This document shows positions 24,943 to 34,814 of a stretch of DNA of 38,281 bases, one piece after another (positions within the stretch are counted from its first letter, which is position 1; every line of letters begins with the position of its first letter). Made by a program: the position numbers and the translations under genes. This DNA is from Prevotellaceae bacterium (GTDB lineage: Bacteria > Bacteroidota > Bacteroidia > Bacteroidales > Bacteroidaceae), in the NCBI GenBank assembly GCA_028723455.1, contig JAQYEW010000009.1:1-38281 (forward strand). The letters run 5' to 3'. Under the pieces are notes generated by a model, which searched no databases, was not told where the DNA came from, and saw nothing but the letters and a program-made list of their open reading frames with translations.

Positions 24943-26196
24943 ATGCTCTATTATCTGTTCCGCTATTTAGGCGAGTTCGGCGTTCCGGGAGCCCACGTTT
25001 GGGGCTACATATCGTTCCGTGCCATCCTTACGCTGGTGCTGTCGCTCTTTATCAGTATATGGTTCGGCGAATGGTTTATCAAGTACATGAAGCGACGCGG
25101 TGCCAGCGAGGCACAGCGGGATGTCAGCATCGACCCCTATGGCGTGGAGAAGAAAGGGGTGCCTACGATGGGCGGCCTGATCATCATCATCGCCACGGTT
25201 GTTCCCTGCCTTCTTTTGGGACGCCTGAGAAACATCTACCTCCTGCTTATCCTCTTCACGACGGTCTGGCTGGGGCTCTTGGGCTTTTTGGACGACTACA
25301 TCAAGATGAAGGTGAACAAGGACGGACTGCGCCCTATCTTCAAACTTGCCGGACAAGCGGTGTTGGGACTTTTTATCGGCGTTACGCTGTGGCAAAGCCC
25401 TGATGCGGTTGTTTACGAGAACCAAAGCGAGGTGGGGCAACAGGTAACCTTCAAGGAGCAACCCGAGAAGAGCACCATCACCACCATCCCTTTCGTCAAG
25501 AACAACAACCTTTCCTATGCCGAGGTTTTCAGTTCTCTGGGAGAATACAAACGCCTGGCAGGTTGGATCTTGTTCGTGGGCGTGGTAACCTTTGTGGTAA
25601 TGGCCGTAAGCAATGGTTCGAACCTGAACGACGGCATGGATGGCATGTGTGCGGGCAATTCCGCCATCATGGCCTTCGCCTTGGCCATCCTGGCCTATGT
25701 GAGCAGTCATTATGAATTCGCGCGCTACCTGAATATCATGTTCGTTCCGGGCAGCGAGGAATTGGTGGTCTTTCTGATGGCGTTCATGGGCGGCTTGGTG
25801 GGCTTCCTGTGGTACAATGCTTATCCGGCCCAGGTGTTTATGGGCGATACGGGCTCGCTATCCATCGGTGGCATCATCGGCGTTACGGCAGTCATCATCC
25901 ACAAGGAACTGCTGCTGCCCCTGATCTGTTTCGTGTTTTTCATAGAAAGCGTGAGCGTGATGCTACAAACGCGTGTGGCGAAGATGGGCAACAAAAGGGG
26001 ACAGAAGTGGCGTATGTTCAAGCGTGCGCCTATCCATGACGCCTTTCGCATAAAACCCGGACAGCTGCCTGCTGATTTCCGTATCTTCTTCAACTGGCCC
26101 AAGCATTGCTGGCTGGAGAGCAAGATAACGACGCGATTCTGGATTATTACCATTTTGATGTCGGCATTGGCCATCATCACGCTGAAGATAAGATAA
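24943..26196 (+). CDS. mraY: Phospho-N-acetylmuramoyl-pentapeptide transferase
   Basis: MraY transfers phospho-MurNAc-pentapeptide to undecaprenyl phosphate, making lipid I at the inner membrane. The 417-residue polytopic protein has GVPTMGG, FLDDYIK, NGSNLNDGMDGM (the conserved Asp-rich loop) and FMGDTGSL. A stretch of about 50 residues near 145-200 extends one loop, as in other Bacteroidota MraY. The C-terminal signature that is PIHHH in most bacteria reads PIHDAF here, keeping only the first histidine. The start follows the tandem heptamer array directly. Confidence 0.95.
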   Translation: MLYYLFRYLGEFGVPGAHVWGYISFRAILTLVLSLFISIWFGEWFIKYMKRRGASEAQRDVSIDPYGVEKKGVPTMGGLIIIIATVVPCLLLGRLRNIYLLLILFTTVWLGLLGFLDDYIKMKVNKDGLRPIFKLAGQAVLGLFIGVTLWQSPDAVVYENQSEVGQQVTFKEQPEKSTITTIPFVKNNNLSYAEVFSSLGEYKRLAGWILFVGVVTFVVMAVSNGSNLNDGMDGMCAGNSAIMAFALAILAYVSSHYEFARYLNIMFVPGSEELVVFLMAFMGGLVGFLWYNAYPAQVFMGDTGSLSIGGIIGVTAVIIHKELLLPLICFVFFIESVSVMLQTRVAKMGNKRGQKWRMFKRAPIHDAFRIKPGQLPADFRIFFNWPKHCWLESKITTRFWIITILMSALAIITLKIR

Positions 26197-26208
26197 ATAC
26201 ATAATAAT

Positions 26209-27531
26209 ATGAAGAAACTGGCGATATTAGGCGGTGGAGAGAGCGGAGTGGGAACTGCCATTCTGGCTCAGAAGCAGGGCATGGAGGTATGGCTCAGCGA
26301 CCAAGGGACCATCAAAGCCAAATACCAGGAGGTGCTGGATACATATAATATTCCTTGGGAACAGGGAGGACACACGGAGGAGCGCATCCTTGGTGCGGAT
26401 GCCGTGGTGAAGAGTCCCGGTATTCCCGATACGGCACCTGTGGTGCAAAAACTCATTCAGCAAGGGACACCCGTTTTGAGTGAGCTGGAATTTGCACGTC
26501 CCTTCAGCAAGGGACGCACCATCTGCATTACGGGCAGCAACGGCAAGACAACCACTACGAGCCTGATCTATTATATCATGCAGCGCAGCGGCTTGGACGT
26601 GGGCTTGGCCGGCAACATAGGTCGGTCGTATGCTTTGCAGGTGGCATTGGAGGATCATGATTGGTATGTCCTGGAGGTAAGCAGTTTTCAGCTGGACAAT
26701 ATGTTCCGGTTTCGTGCCGACATCGGTGTGCTGATGAATATCACGCCCGACCACTTGGATCGCTATGCTTTCCGGATGCAGAACTACACGGACAGCAAGA
26801 TGCGTATCATCCAAAACCAGCGCCCCGAGGACTATTTCGTCTATTGGGCGCAGGACTTGCTGATTCCCGAAGAATTGGAGAAGCACGCACATGGATATGC
26901 GCCACAACCCACGCCAAGCAGTCAGCCTGCACGCAAGGGCGATCCAACGCTTTGCCCCTTTTGGGATGATGATTTCGGAAAGTTTGGTCTTCGTTTCAGT
27001 CAGCTGGGCCAGCATAACAAGCGCAATGCACTTGCGGCTTATCATGCTACGCGCTTGGCGGGCGTTGACGAGCAGCTGATCCGCCAATGCTTGGAGACAT
27101 TCCCCGGTGTGGAACATCGTCTGGAGCGTGTGGAGGAGAAGCACGGGGTCCTGTACATTAACGACAGCAAGGCCACGAACGTAGACGCTTGCTATGTCGC
27201 CTTGCAGGCGATGGAGCGTCCTACTGTACTCATCGTGGGTGGCTTGGACAAAGGCAATGATTATTCAACTTTGTTTCCGATTGTCAAGGAGCGTTGCAGA
27301 GGTATCGTCCTTTTGGGTGCCGACAATACCGTTCCCAAGGCCGCCTTCGAGCCTTTGGGCCTACCCATGGCCGACACGCATGACATGAAAGACTGTGTGG
27401 AGGCTTGCAACAGGATGGCCCGGGAGGGTGATGCCGTGTTGTTGAGTCCTTGTTGTGCCAGCTTCGACCTTTTCAAGGGCATGGCAGACCGGGGAGAGCA
27501 ATTCAAGGCATTGGTACGTGCGATACAGTAA
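26209..27531 (+). CDS. murD: UDP-MurNAc-L-alanine:D-glutamate ligase
   Basis: MurD adds D-glutamate to UDP-MurNAc-L-Ala in the cytoplasm. The 440 residues begin with the Rossmann-like LAILGGGESGVGTA. The ATP loop is TGSNGKTTTT, then LEVSSFQLDN and NITPDHLDRY. C-terminal motifs are INDSKATN and IVGGLDKGNDY. Gene order and the 12-base gap after mraY place it in the dcw operon. Confidence 0.96.
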   Translation: MKKLAILGGGESGVGTAILAQKQGMEVWLSDQGTIKAKYQEVLDTYNIPWEQGGHTEERILGADAVVKSPGIPDTAPVVQKLIQQGTPVLSELEFARPFSKGRTICITGSNGKTTTTSLIYYIMQRSGLDVGLAGNIGRSYALQVALEDHDWYVLEVSSFQLDNMFRFRADIGVLMNITPDHLDRYAFRMQNYTDSKMRIIQNQRPEDYFVYWAQDLLIPEELEKHAHGYAPQPTPSSQPARKGDPTLCPFWDDDFGKFGLRFSQLGQHNKRNALAAYHATRLAGVDEQLIRQCLETFPGVEHRLERVEEKHGVLYINDSKATNVDACYVALQAMERPTVLIVGGLDKGNDYSTLFPIVKERCRGIVLLGADNTVPKAAFEPLGLPMADTHDMKDCVEACNRMAREGDAVLLSPCCASFDLFKGMADRGEQFKALVRAIQ

Positions 27532-27552
27532 GAGACAGAGCAGAAAAAGACA

Positions 27553-28776
27553 ATGGATCTGAATTTCAATTCCAAGAAAGTGAACATGCAGGGATCACGC
27601 AAGGTGTGGTTCGTGTTCTTCACGCTCAGTTTGCTAAGCATATTGGAGGTGTATAGCGCCAGCAGCAATATGTCCTACGCCAGCGGACAGTTCTGGCGTC
27701 CCATGACGATGCACTCCATTTATGTCGTGCTGAGCATTGTCGTGGCTTATTTGGTGCATCGCTTGCCAACGTCCATCGTCAAGATACTTTTGGTGGCCTT
27801 CTATATTCCCTCCATACTCCTTTTGCTGCTGGCCATGCTTCATGGCCCGCAGATCAATGGTGCGGGACGATGGCTGGAATTCGGAGGATTCAGTTTCCAA
27901 CCCTCCGAGATCGTGAAACTGACGCTTTTGGGCGCAATCTCCTTCCTTTTCTCCGCAGGGTTTGAAAAGAAGAAGGGCAGCATCAACGTCGGTTGGTATT
28001 ATGCGGCCGTAGTTACTACCTTGATTCCTGTACTGCTGATTCTCAAGGAAAACCTTTCGACGGCAGTAATCATCGTGTTGGTCGTTCTATTGCTTACAAG
28101 TATTGCCAAGCCTCCGCGCAGGCATTACTGGGGTTTGTGCCTTTTCCTCCTGGTGTTTGTGCTGGGAGGCTATGCAGGCATGAAGAATATGCCGCACAGC
28201 CTGGTGAATAAGATTGACGAGATGGGACTGCATCGTACATCCACATGGGTCAACCGTTTGCAGGAAGTGGATACGCTGCCTGCCAATCCTTACGAGTTCC
28301 CTGTTTATGACAATCTGCAAAAGACACATTCACGCATTGCCATTGCCACCAGTGGAGTCTTGGGAAGAGGTTTGGGACATAGCGTAGAACGCGATTTTCT
28401 GCCTCAGGCGTACAGTGATTTCATTTACGCCATCGTCATCGAGGAGTTGGGTCTGCTGCCCGCCTTCTTGGTCATGATACTATACCTTATATTATTATAT
28501 AGCTGTATTCAAATTGCAGACGACTGCAAGACACGCTATGCACGTTTCCTTGTCATGGGCTTAGGCCTGATGATTACCACGCAGGCGATGGTGAATATGG
28601 CGGTTGCCACGGGTGCCATGCCCGTAACGGGCCAACCCCTGCCATTGATGAGCAAGGGCGGGTCAAGCATGGTGGTAACGGGCGTTTACATAGGCGTTAT
28701 TCTGGGTGTAAGCCGAAGCATAAAGAATAGAAAGGAAAAACAAGAGTTGGAACAAACGAATGCCATAGAGAAATGA
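27553..28776 (+). CDS. ftsW: SEDS peptidoglycan polymerase FtsW
   Basis: FtsW polymerises septal glycan strands from lipid II, partnered with FtsI. The 407 residues include about ten hydrophobic segments. Family features are GAGRWLEFGGFSFQPSEIVKL, the long extracellular loop containing the segment around RDFLPQAYSDFIYAIVIEE (the Asp here corresponds to the SEDS catalytic Asp), and GMPLPLMSKGG-like GQPLPLMSKGGSSM. The N-terminus is short and cytoplasmic. A Met at residue 12 (MQGSRKVW) is an alternative start. The stop overlaps murG (ATGA). Confidence 0.95.
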   Translation: MDLNFNSKKVNMQGSRKVWFVFFTLSLLSILEVYSASSNMSYASGQFWRPMTMHSIYVVLSIVVAYLVHRLPTSIVKILLVAFYIPSILLLLLAMLHGPQINGAGRWLEFGGFSFQPSEIVKLTLLGAISFLFSAGFEKKKGSINVGWYYAAVVTTLIPVLLILKENLSTAVIIVLVVLLLTSIAKPPRRHYWGLCLFLLVFVLGGYAGMKNMPHSLVNKIDEMGLHRTSTWVNRLQEVDTLPANPYEFPVYDNLQKTHSRIAIATSGVLGRGLGHSVERDFLPQAYSDFIYAIVIEELGLLPAFLVMILYLILLYSCIQIADDCKTRYARFLVMGLGLMITTQAMVNMAVATGAMPVTGQPLPLMSKGGSSMVVTGVYIGVILGVSRSIKNRKEKQELEQTNAIEK

Positions 28777-29891
28777 GTAATTTGAGAGTGATAATAAGTG
28801 GCGGCGGTACGGGAGGCCATATTTTTCCTGCCATCAGTATTGCCAATGCCATTCGTGAGATAGAACCCGAAGCAAAGATATTGTTCGTAGGTGCAGAGGG
28901 ACGCATGGAAATGCAGCGTGTGCCCCAGGCAGGCTATGAAATTGTAGGCTTGCCTATTCGCGGCTTGCTGCGTCCTTTGTGGCGGCTGGGGAATTTGGGT
29001 GTGCTGCGCGATTTCTTTCGTAGCAAGCGCATGGCCAAGGACACATTGAGGCAGTTTCGTCCCCAGGTGGCGGTGGGCGTGGGCGGTTATGCCAGTGCGG
29101 CCACCTTGAATGCTGCCAGCGATATGCATATCCCCTGTCTGATTCAAGAGCAGAATAGTTTTGCGGGCATTACGAACCGTTCTTTGGCCAAGAAAGCCCA
29201 AAAGATTTGTGTGGCATACGAAGGGATGGAGCGTTTCTTTCCCAAGAAAAATATCCTGTTGACGGGTAATCCCGTCCGTCAGAACCTCTTGAATCCCAAT
29301 CTGACGAAGACGGAGAGCGCGGCCATCTTTGGTTTCGATCCCGAAATCCCGACGCTGTTGGTCGTTGGCGGCAGCTTGGGAGCGCGCACGCTGAACGAGA
29401 GTGTCCTGGGTTCTTTGAAGGCCATCGCCAATGCGCCGGTACAGGTCATCTGGCAAACGGGCGGTTATTACTATCAGCAGATTTTAGAGGAACTGGAGCG
29501 CGCAGGCAAACCGCACAACCTGTTCGTTACGGATTTTCTTTCAAGCATGGATCATGCCTATAAGGCGGCAGACCTTGTTGTCTCTCGGGCAGGTGCCAGC
29601 AGCATCAGCGAACTCTGTTTGCTTGGCAAGCCCAGCATTTTAGTGCCGTCGCCGAATGTGAGCGAAGACCACCAGACGCACAATGCCATGGCTTTGGTAA
29701 GAAAGCAGGCTGCCCTGATCGTCCGCGATGCGGAGGCAAAGGAGAAACTTATTCCCCTGGCACTGCGTACGGCAACTGACGTCGCTCAGCTGAAACGCTT
29801 GGGAAGCAATGCGCAAGGCATGGCGTTCAGGGATAGCGCCAAGGTAATCGCCCAGGAAGTAATTAAATTAGCAAATCAGGATCAGGCATGA
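28773..29891 (+). CDS. murG: Lipid II synthase MurG (GlcNAc transferase)
   Basis: MurG adds GlcNAc to lipid I to form lipid II on the cytoplasmic face. The 372-residue GT-B protein has the N-terminal loop SGGGTGGHIFPA, the membrane-contact region, and VGVGGYASAATL. The C-terminal donor-binding motifs are VVGGSLGART and VVSRAGASSISEL, with the nearby ILVPSPNVSEDHQTHNA. Start and stop each overlap a neighbour by four bases, typical of coupled translation. Confidence 0.96.
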   Translation: MSNLRVIISGGGTGGHIFPAISIANAIREIEPEAKILFVGAEGRMEMQRVPQAGYEIVGLPIRGLLRPLWRLGNLGVLRDFFRSKRMAKDTLRQFRPQVAVGVGGYASAATLNAASDMHIPCLIQEQNSFAGITNRSLAKKAQKICVAYEGMERFFPKKNILLTGNPVRQNLLNPNLTKTESAAIFGFDPEIPTLLVVGGSLGARTLNESVLGSLKAIANAPVQVIWQTGGYYYQQILEELERAGKPHNLFVTDFLSSMDHAYKAADLVVSRAGASSISELCLLGKPSILVPSPNVSEDHQTHNAMALVRKQAALIVRDAEAKEKLIPLALRTATDVAQLKRLGSNAQGMAFRDSAKVIAQEVIKLANQDQA

Positions 29892-31267
29892 AAATAGAAG
29901 ATATCAAGGCGGTATATTTTGTAGGTATTGGCGGCATAGGCATGAGTGCCATCGCCCGTTACTTTCTGCATCAGGGCATGGTTGTCGCAGGTTATGACCG
30001 CACGCCCAGCAATCTTACCCGTCAGCTGGAGCAGGAAGGTGCCCGGATACATTACGAGGACAATATCAACCTTATTCCCGAGGCTTGCCGTCAGCCAGCC
30101 TCTACGCTCGTGGTCTTTACGCCGGCCATACCCGCCACCCACTCCGAACTTTTGTTCTTTCAACAGCAAGGCTTCGAGGTGGTGAAGCGCGCTCAGGTAT
30201 TGGGTACGCTCACGCAAAGCCTCAAGGGGCTCTGTGTGGCGGGCACGCATGGCAAGACGACGACAAGCAGTATGGCTGCGCATCTGCTGCACGAAAGTCC
30301 TGTGGGCTGCAACGCCTTCTTGGGAGGTATCACCAAGAACTATGGCACGAATTATATTCTGAGCAAGGAAAGCCCCTACGTAGTGATTGAGGCGGACGAG
30401 TTCGACCGTTCTTTCCATTGGCTGCGTCCCTTCGCTACGGTCATTACTTCTACGGATGCCGACCACCTGGATATCTATGGCACGGAGGAAGCCTACTTGG
30501 AGAGCTTTGCCCATTACACGGAGCTGATTCAGCCGGGCGGCTACCTGATTCTGCATACTGACCTCAAGATGACGGCCCGTCCGCAAAAGGGCGTAACCAC
30601 CTATACGTACAGTAGAGAGGCGGGCGACTTCCATGCCGGCAACATACGGATAGGCAATGGGGAGATTACCTTTGATTTCGTTTCTCCGCTGGGTAACATT
30701 GAGGGCATCAACCTGGGCGTGCCTGTGGCGGTGAACATAGAAAACGGCGTTGCAGCCATGGCGCTGGCTCAGATTGCTGGCGTGGATGCTGCGGACATCC
30801 GCAAGGCGATGGCTTCCTTCAGCGGTGTGGATCGTCGTTTTGACTTCCATGTGCGTACGTCGGACATGGTTTATCTGAGCGACTACGCACATCATCCCGA
30901 AGAACTGCGTCAAAGCATCCTGAGCGTAAAGCAGCTTTACGAAGGACGTCGCGTGAAGGTTATCTTCCAACCTCATCTTTATACGCGTACACGTGATTTC
31001 TATCGTGAATTTGCCGACGCGCTTAGTCTGGTGGATGACGTTAGCATCGTGGATATTTATCCTGCACGCGAAGAACCCATCGCAGGCGTATCCAGCCGGC
31101 TCATTTACGATTGTCTGCGTCCCGGCATACGCCGCGAGATGATTACGAAGGCACAGATTCCGGATGTCGTTGGCCGCAAGGATTTCGATGTCCTGGTAAC
31201 CTTGGGTGCAGGCGATATTGACGATTTTGCCGGTCAGATTACGGACCTGTTAAGTAAAAAGGAATAA
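29888..31267 (+). CDS. murC: UDP-MurNAc:L-alanine ligase
   Basis: MurC attaches L-alanine to UDP-MurNAc, the first amino acid of the stem peptide. The 459 residues begin with VYFVGIGGIGMSAIARYF (UDP-binding loop). The ATP loop is VAGTHGKTTTSSMAA, then EADEFDRSF and STDADHLDIYG. The C-terminal domain has VDRRFDFHV, DYAHHPEEL and FQPHLYTRTRDF. ftsQ starts five bases after the stop. Confidence 0.97.
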   Translation: MKIEDIKAVYFVGIGGIGMSAIARYFLHQGMVVAGYDRTPSNLTRQLEQEGARIHYEDNINLIPEACRQPASTLVVFTPAIPATHSELLFFQQQGFEVVKRAQVLGTLTQSLKGLCVAGTHGKTTTSSMAAHLLHESPVGCNAFLGGITKNYGTNYILSKESPYVVIEADEFDRSFHWLRPFATVITSTDADHLDIYGTEEAYLESFAHYTELIQPGGYLILHTDLKMTARPQKGVTTYTYSREAGDFHAGNIRIGNGEITFDFVSPLGNIEGINLGVPVAVNIENGVAAMALAQIAGVDAADIRKAMASFSGVDRRFDFHVRTSDMVYLSDYAHHPEELRQSILSVKQLYEGRRVKVIFQPHLYTRTRDFYREFADALSLVDDVSIVDIYPAREEPIAGVSSRLIYDCLRPGIRREMITKAQIPDVVGRKDFDVLVTLGAGDIDDFAGQITDLLSKKE

Positions 31268-31272
31268 GAGAG

Positions 31273-32031
31273 ATGAAACTGGGAACAACGCTTTTGCTCA
31301 TCTTCAAGTACCTGCTCTTTCTGCTGGTCGTGGCTTACCTGGGCTTTGCCTTGGTACGCTTTGTGCGACCTGCGGAAGACTTGGTGTGTACGGGCGTAAA
31401 GGTGGAGCTGGAGCGCGACAGTGTGCTGTCGCTGGTGGATGAGGCTTATGTCCTGAATTTGCTTGGTCAGCATAAGATTAGCCCCAAAGGTCGGTCCTTC
31501 AAAGACATTGATAAGGAAGAAATCAACAGGCTTCTGGACAAAAGTCCGCATTGGGACACAGCCTATTGTTATCGCAACAGTGCAGCTGAACTGGTGGTGT
31601 GCGCCAAGGTGGTGAAGCCCGTGTTGCATGTCTTCACGGACGGTGGAGAGGAGTTCTATTTGGGACAGGATGGGCGCATATTGCCGCTTACGGGGCACAA
31701 TCCCGAACTTTGTGTGGCGACGGGTGCCATCACGCACGCTTTTGCCGCCCGCCAACTGACACCCTTGGCTAACCTTATCCTGGAAAGCGGTTTCTGGCGC
31801 TTGCAGGTGCAGCAGATTCATGTGGACTCACAGGGCCGCCTTTGGCTCACCACACGTCTGGGCGAGAAAGAATTACTATTGGGTGATGCGTCTAATCTGG
31901 AAGACAAGCTGGAGCGTCTGCGCCTCTTTTTCGTCAAAGGACTGCCCAAGGCCGGATGGAACACCTATGAGCGTGTTGATGCCAGCTTCGACGGACAGTT
32001 GGTGTGTGTGAAGCGTCAGCAGACGAAATAA
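31273..32031 (+). CDS. ftsQ: Cell division protein FtsQ
   Basis: This 252-residue bitopic protein has a short cytoplasmic start, one transmembrane segment near residues 8-28 (LIFKYLLFLLVVAYLGFALV), and a periplasmic part with a POTRA-like region followed by a beta domain (YLGQDGRILPL, WRLQVQQIHVDSQGRLWL, RLRLFFVKGLP). FtsQ scaffolds FtsL/FtsB at the divisome. Sequence conservation is low, and the call leans on topology and its place between murC and ftsA. Confidence 0.88.
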   Translation: MKLGTTLLLIFKYLLFLLVVAYLGFALVRFVRPAEDLVCTGVKVELERDSVLSLVDEAYVLNLLGQHKISPKGRSFKDIDKEEINRLLDKSPHWDTAYCYRNSAAELVVCAKVVKPVLHVFTDGGEEFYLGQDGRILPLTGHNPELCVATGAITHAFAARQLTPLANLILESGFWRLQVQQIHVDSQGRLWLTTRLGEKELLLGDASNLEDKLERLRLFFVKGLPKAGWNTYERVDASFDGQLVCVKRQQTK

Positions 32032-32056
32032 CGGAAAAACATAAAAAGTAGCATAT

Positions 32057-33424
32057 ATGGAACCAAAGAACGACATTATCGTAGCCTTGGAATTCGGAAC
32101 ATCCTCGATTCGTGGTGTTGCCGGTTGTAAGAAGGCGGATGGCAACTTGCAGATCTTGGGTATTGAATACGAAGATACGCAGGAAAGTATCCTCAAGGGT
32201 GTCATCTACAACATTGACAAGACCACGCAGGCCATCAAGAGCATTATAGGCAGACTGAGCGAGCAGCTTGGTGCACAAATCTATCAGGCATACGTGGGCA
32301 TTTCGGGTCAGAGCCTGCATACGGAAGCGAATACCGTAAAGCGCAATCTGGCCACTACGGTTAAGATCACCCCTGAGCTGGTGGATAACCTCAAGGACAA
32401 TAATCGCCTGACATCTTATCCTGGTGCCGAAATCCTGGAGGTGATTGCCCAGGAATATATTGTGGGCAAAGGTCCTACGCTGACTCCCCTGGGCGTGATG
32501 AGCGACCACATTGAGGCTCATTTCCTGAATATCGTGGCACGTACCACGCTGCGCGAGAACATCGAGAAATGTATGCGTGCGGCGGACGTGGCTATTGTGG
32601 GCGAACCCGTGATTGCTCCCCTTGCCCTGGCCGACGCCTTGCTTACCGGCAACGAAAAACGCTCGGGATGCGCGTTGGTGGACTTTGGTGCGGGAACCAC
32701 AACCGTCCAGATCTATAAGGACAATATCTTGCGTCATTTGGTGGTGCTGCCTTTGGGCGGCAACAGCATTACGGGCGACATCATGAGCGAGTACCTGATG
32801 GAGAGCGAGGATGCAGAGCGACTGAAGCGGAAGCACGGACAGGCGTATGTGGCCACGCCTACGGAAAAGCCCAAGCAGTTGGCGTATGGCGACGGGCGTG
32901 CCGTGGATGAGAATGAACTTCAGGACACCATCGGTGCGCGTCAGGAGGAGATTATCGAGAACGTAAAACACCAACTCAAGGATTATGGCAAGATACTGCT
33001 TAGCGGCATCGTATGTACGGGTGGTGCTTCCAAGATGCAGGACATGGTTATCGCCATCCAGCACTTTATCCAGAGCGAGCGTTCGGTGAAGAATGCCAAA
33101 TCACTCCTTACTACGGTGGACGTAGCCCCCGGAGTGAACAACCCTGTGAACAAGAATTTTGACGGTGCCATTGCCATCCTGATGCAGGGCCGTGTGGCCT
33201 GCACGCGCGACATGGGACAGGAGAATGCGGCACCCGAACTTCCCGCTGCGGGACAAGATACCGATCCAACGCCTGCTGACATCCCAAGTACGGAACAGGC
33301 ACAGCCTTCGGCTGCGGAAACTGAAGAGAACAGTCCGGCAGAACCCAAGATCCCCAAGACACCCTGGTACAAACGCTTGGGTAAGGCCTTGAAGGATATG
33401 ATGGAAGAGGATACAGACGTTTAA
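32057..33424 (+). CDS. ftsA: Cell division protein FtsA
   Basis: FtsA is an actin-like ATPase that anchors FtsZ to the membrane and recruits late division proteins. The 455 residues have the actin-fold signatures ALEFGTSSIRGVAG (phosphate 1), VDFGAGTTTVQIY (phosphate 2) and VCTGGASKMQDM (adenosine). Residues about 375-435 are a Pro/Glu/Ala-rich linker, followed by a C-terminal amphipathic helix (WYKRLGKALKDMM), the expected membrane-targeting tip. It is 25 bases after ftsQ and 37 before ftsZ. Confidence 0.96.
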   Translation: MEPKNDIIVALEFGTSSIRGVAGCKKADGNLQILGIEYEDTQESILKGVIYNIDKTTQAIKSIIGRLSEQLGAQIYQAYVGISGQSLHTEANTVKRNLATTVKITPELVDNLKDNNRLTSYPGAEILEVIAQEYIVGKGPTLTPLGVMSDHIEAHFLNIVARTTLRENIEKCMRAADVAIVGEPVIAPLALADALLTGNEKRSGCALVDFGAGTTTVQIYKDNILRHLVVLPLGGNSITGDIMSEYLMESEDAERLKRKHGQAYVATPTEKPKQLAYGDGRAVDENELQDTIGARQEEIIENVKHQLKDYGKILLSGIVCTGGASKMQDMVIAIQHFIQSERSVKNAKSLLTTVDVAPGVNNPVNKNFDGAIAILMQGRVACTRDMGQENAAPELPAAGQDTDPTPADIPSTEQAQPSAAETEENSPAEPKIPKTPWYKRLGKALKDMMEEDTDV

Positions 33425-33461
33425 CCCTGCTCCACATCGAGTAATAAAAAACGAATAGCAT

Positions 33462-34811
33462 ATGAGACCAGAGGATCAGAATAACAATACGGAAGGCATC
33501 AATTTCCTGGGAATGCCCACCTCAGCCCCCACGATTATCAAGGTAATCGGTGTGGGAGGTGGCGGCGATAATGCCGTGAATCACATGTACAACGAGGGCA
33601 TACATGATGTTACCTACGTCGTGGTGAATACCGACAAAAAAGCCCTTGATGACAGTCCCGTTCCCAATAAATTGCAGTTGGGTGAAGGCTTGGGAGCCGG
33701 CAACAAGCCCGATGTGGCCCGTCGCATGGCCGAGGAGAGCCGCGAGGAAATCAAGCGCATGCTGAACGACGGCACCAAGATGGTGTTCATCACAGCCGGT
33801 ATGGGTGGCGGTACGGGAACGGGCGCTTCGCCCGTGATTGCCCAGTGTGCGCGTGAATTGGGCATACTGACCGTGGGCATCGTTACCATTCCCTTCCGTT
33901 TCGAGGGCAACCGCAAGATCGACAAAGCCCTGGACGGTGTGGAGGAACTGAGTAAATACGTGGACGCGTTGCTCGTCATCAACAATGAGCGCCTGCGTAC
34001 CATCTATCCCGAACTGACGGTGCTTACGGCCTTTGCCAAGGCCGACGACACGCTTACCATTGCCGCACGCTCCATTGCGGACATCATCAACATGCACGGC
34101 ATTATCAATATGGACTTCCGGGATGTAACGACGGTGCTGAAGGACGGAGGCGTGGCAGTGATGAGCACAGGTTATGCCGAGGGCGAGAACCGTGTTACCA
34201 AAGCCATTGAGGAGGCGCTGCGCTCTCCCCTGTTGGGCAAGACGGACATCTACAACAGCCGCCGCGTTTTGCTGAATATCTATATCAGCAAGAATGCGGG
34301 AGAGAACGAACTCAGCATGGCGGAGATGGGCGAGGTACACTCCTTTATGAGCCGGTTCAAGACCGACCCCGAAGAGTTCAAGTTCGGTCTGGGCATCGAC
34401 GACGAATTGGGCAGCAAGGTGAAGATAACCATCCTGGCGACGGGCTTCGGATTGAGCACGGTGCCCGGCTATTCCGAGGAAAAAGACCGCAGGGACGCGC
34501 TCAAGGAAGAAAAAGCCCATGACGACCAGGCGGAGCGCGACAAGAAGGAACGCCGCGACAATGTTTATGAAGGTACCGAGGGCGTTTCCTCGCGTCCGCG
34601 TCCCAAGGTGTACGTGCTGCGTCCCGAAGATATGGACAACGACGACCTTATCTCGCGCCTGGAGGCCAGCAATACCAAGCGACGTACCAAGGACGAGCGC
34701 GATATGCTGGACATGGAATCGCGCAAGGCCGCCCAGCAGATCGTCCAGCCCGAGAGCGATGACGCGCAGCGTTTCGAGGGCAGTGGCCTGGAAATGGGCG
34801 GTGTGCTTTAA
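33462..34811 (+). CDS. ftsZ: Cell division GTPase FtsZ
   Basis: FtsZ is the tubulin-like GTPase that forms the division ring. The 449 residues include GVGGGGDNAVNHM, the tubulin signature GMGGGTGTGASPV, VTIPFRFEGN and the T7 loop with NMDFRDV. The conserved GTPase/polymer core ends near residue 330. It is followed by a charged linker rich in Lys, Glu and Arg (RRDALKEEKAHDDQAERDKKERRD), then RPKVYVLRPEDMDNDDLISRLEASN. The extreme C-terminus (SGLEMGGVL) does not resemble the usual FtsA/ZipA-binding peptide. The stop lies three bases from the convergent recO stop. Confidence 0.96.
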   Translation: MRPEDQNNNTEGINFLGMPTSAPTIIKVIGVGGGGDNAVNHMYNEGIHDVTYVVVNTDKKALDDSPVPNKLQLGEGLGAGNKPDVARRMAEESREEIKRMLNDGTKMVFITAGMGGGTGTGASPVIAQCARELGILTVGIVTIPFRFEGNRKIDKALDGVEELSKYVDALLVINNERLRTIYPELTVLTAFAKADDTLTIAARSIADIINMHGIINMDFRDVTTVLKDGGVAVMSTGYAEGENRVTKAIEEALRSPLLGKTDIYNSRRVLLNIYISKNAGENELSMAEMGEVHSFMSRFKTDPEEFKFGLGIDDELGSKVKITILATGFGLSTVPGYSEEKDRRDALKEEKAHDDQAERDKKERRDNVYEGTEGVSSRPRPKVYVLRPEDMDNDDLISRLEASNTKRRTKDERDMLDMESRKAAQQIVQPESDDAQRFEGSGLEMGGVL

Positions 34812-34814
34812 CGC

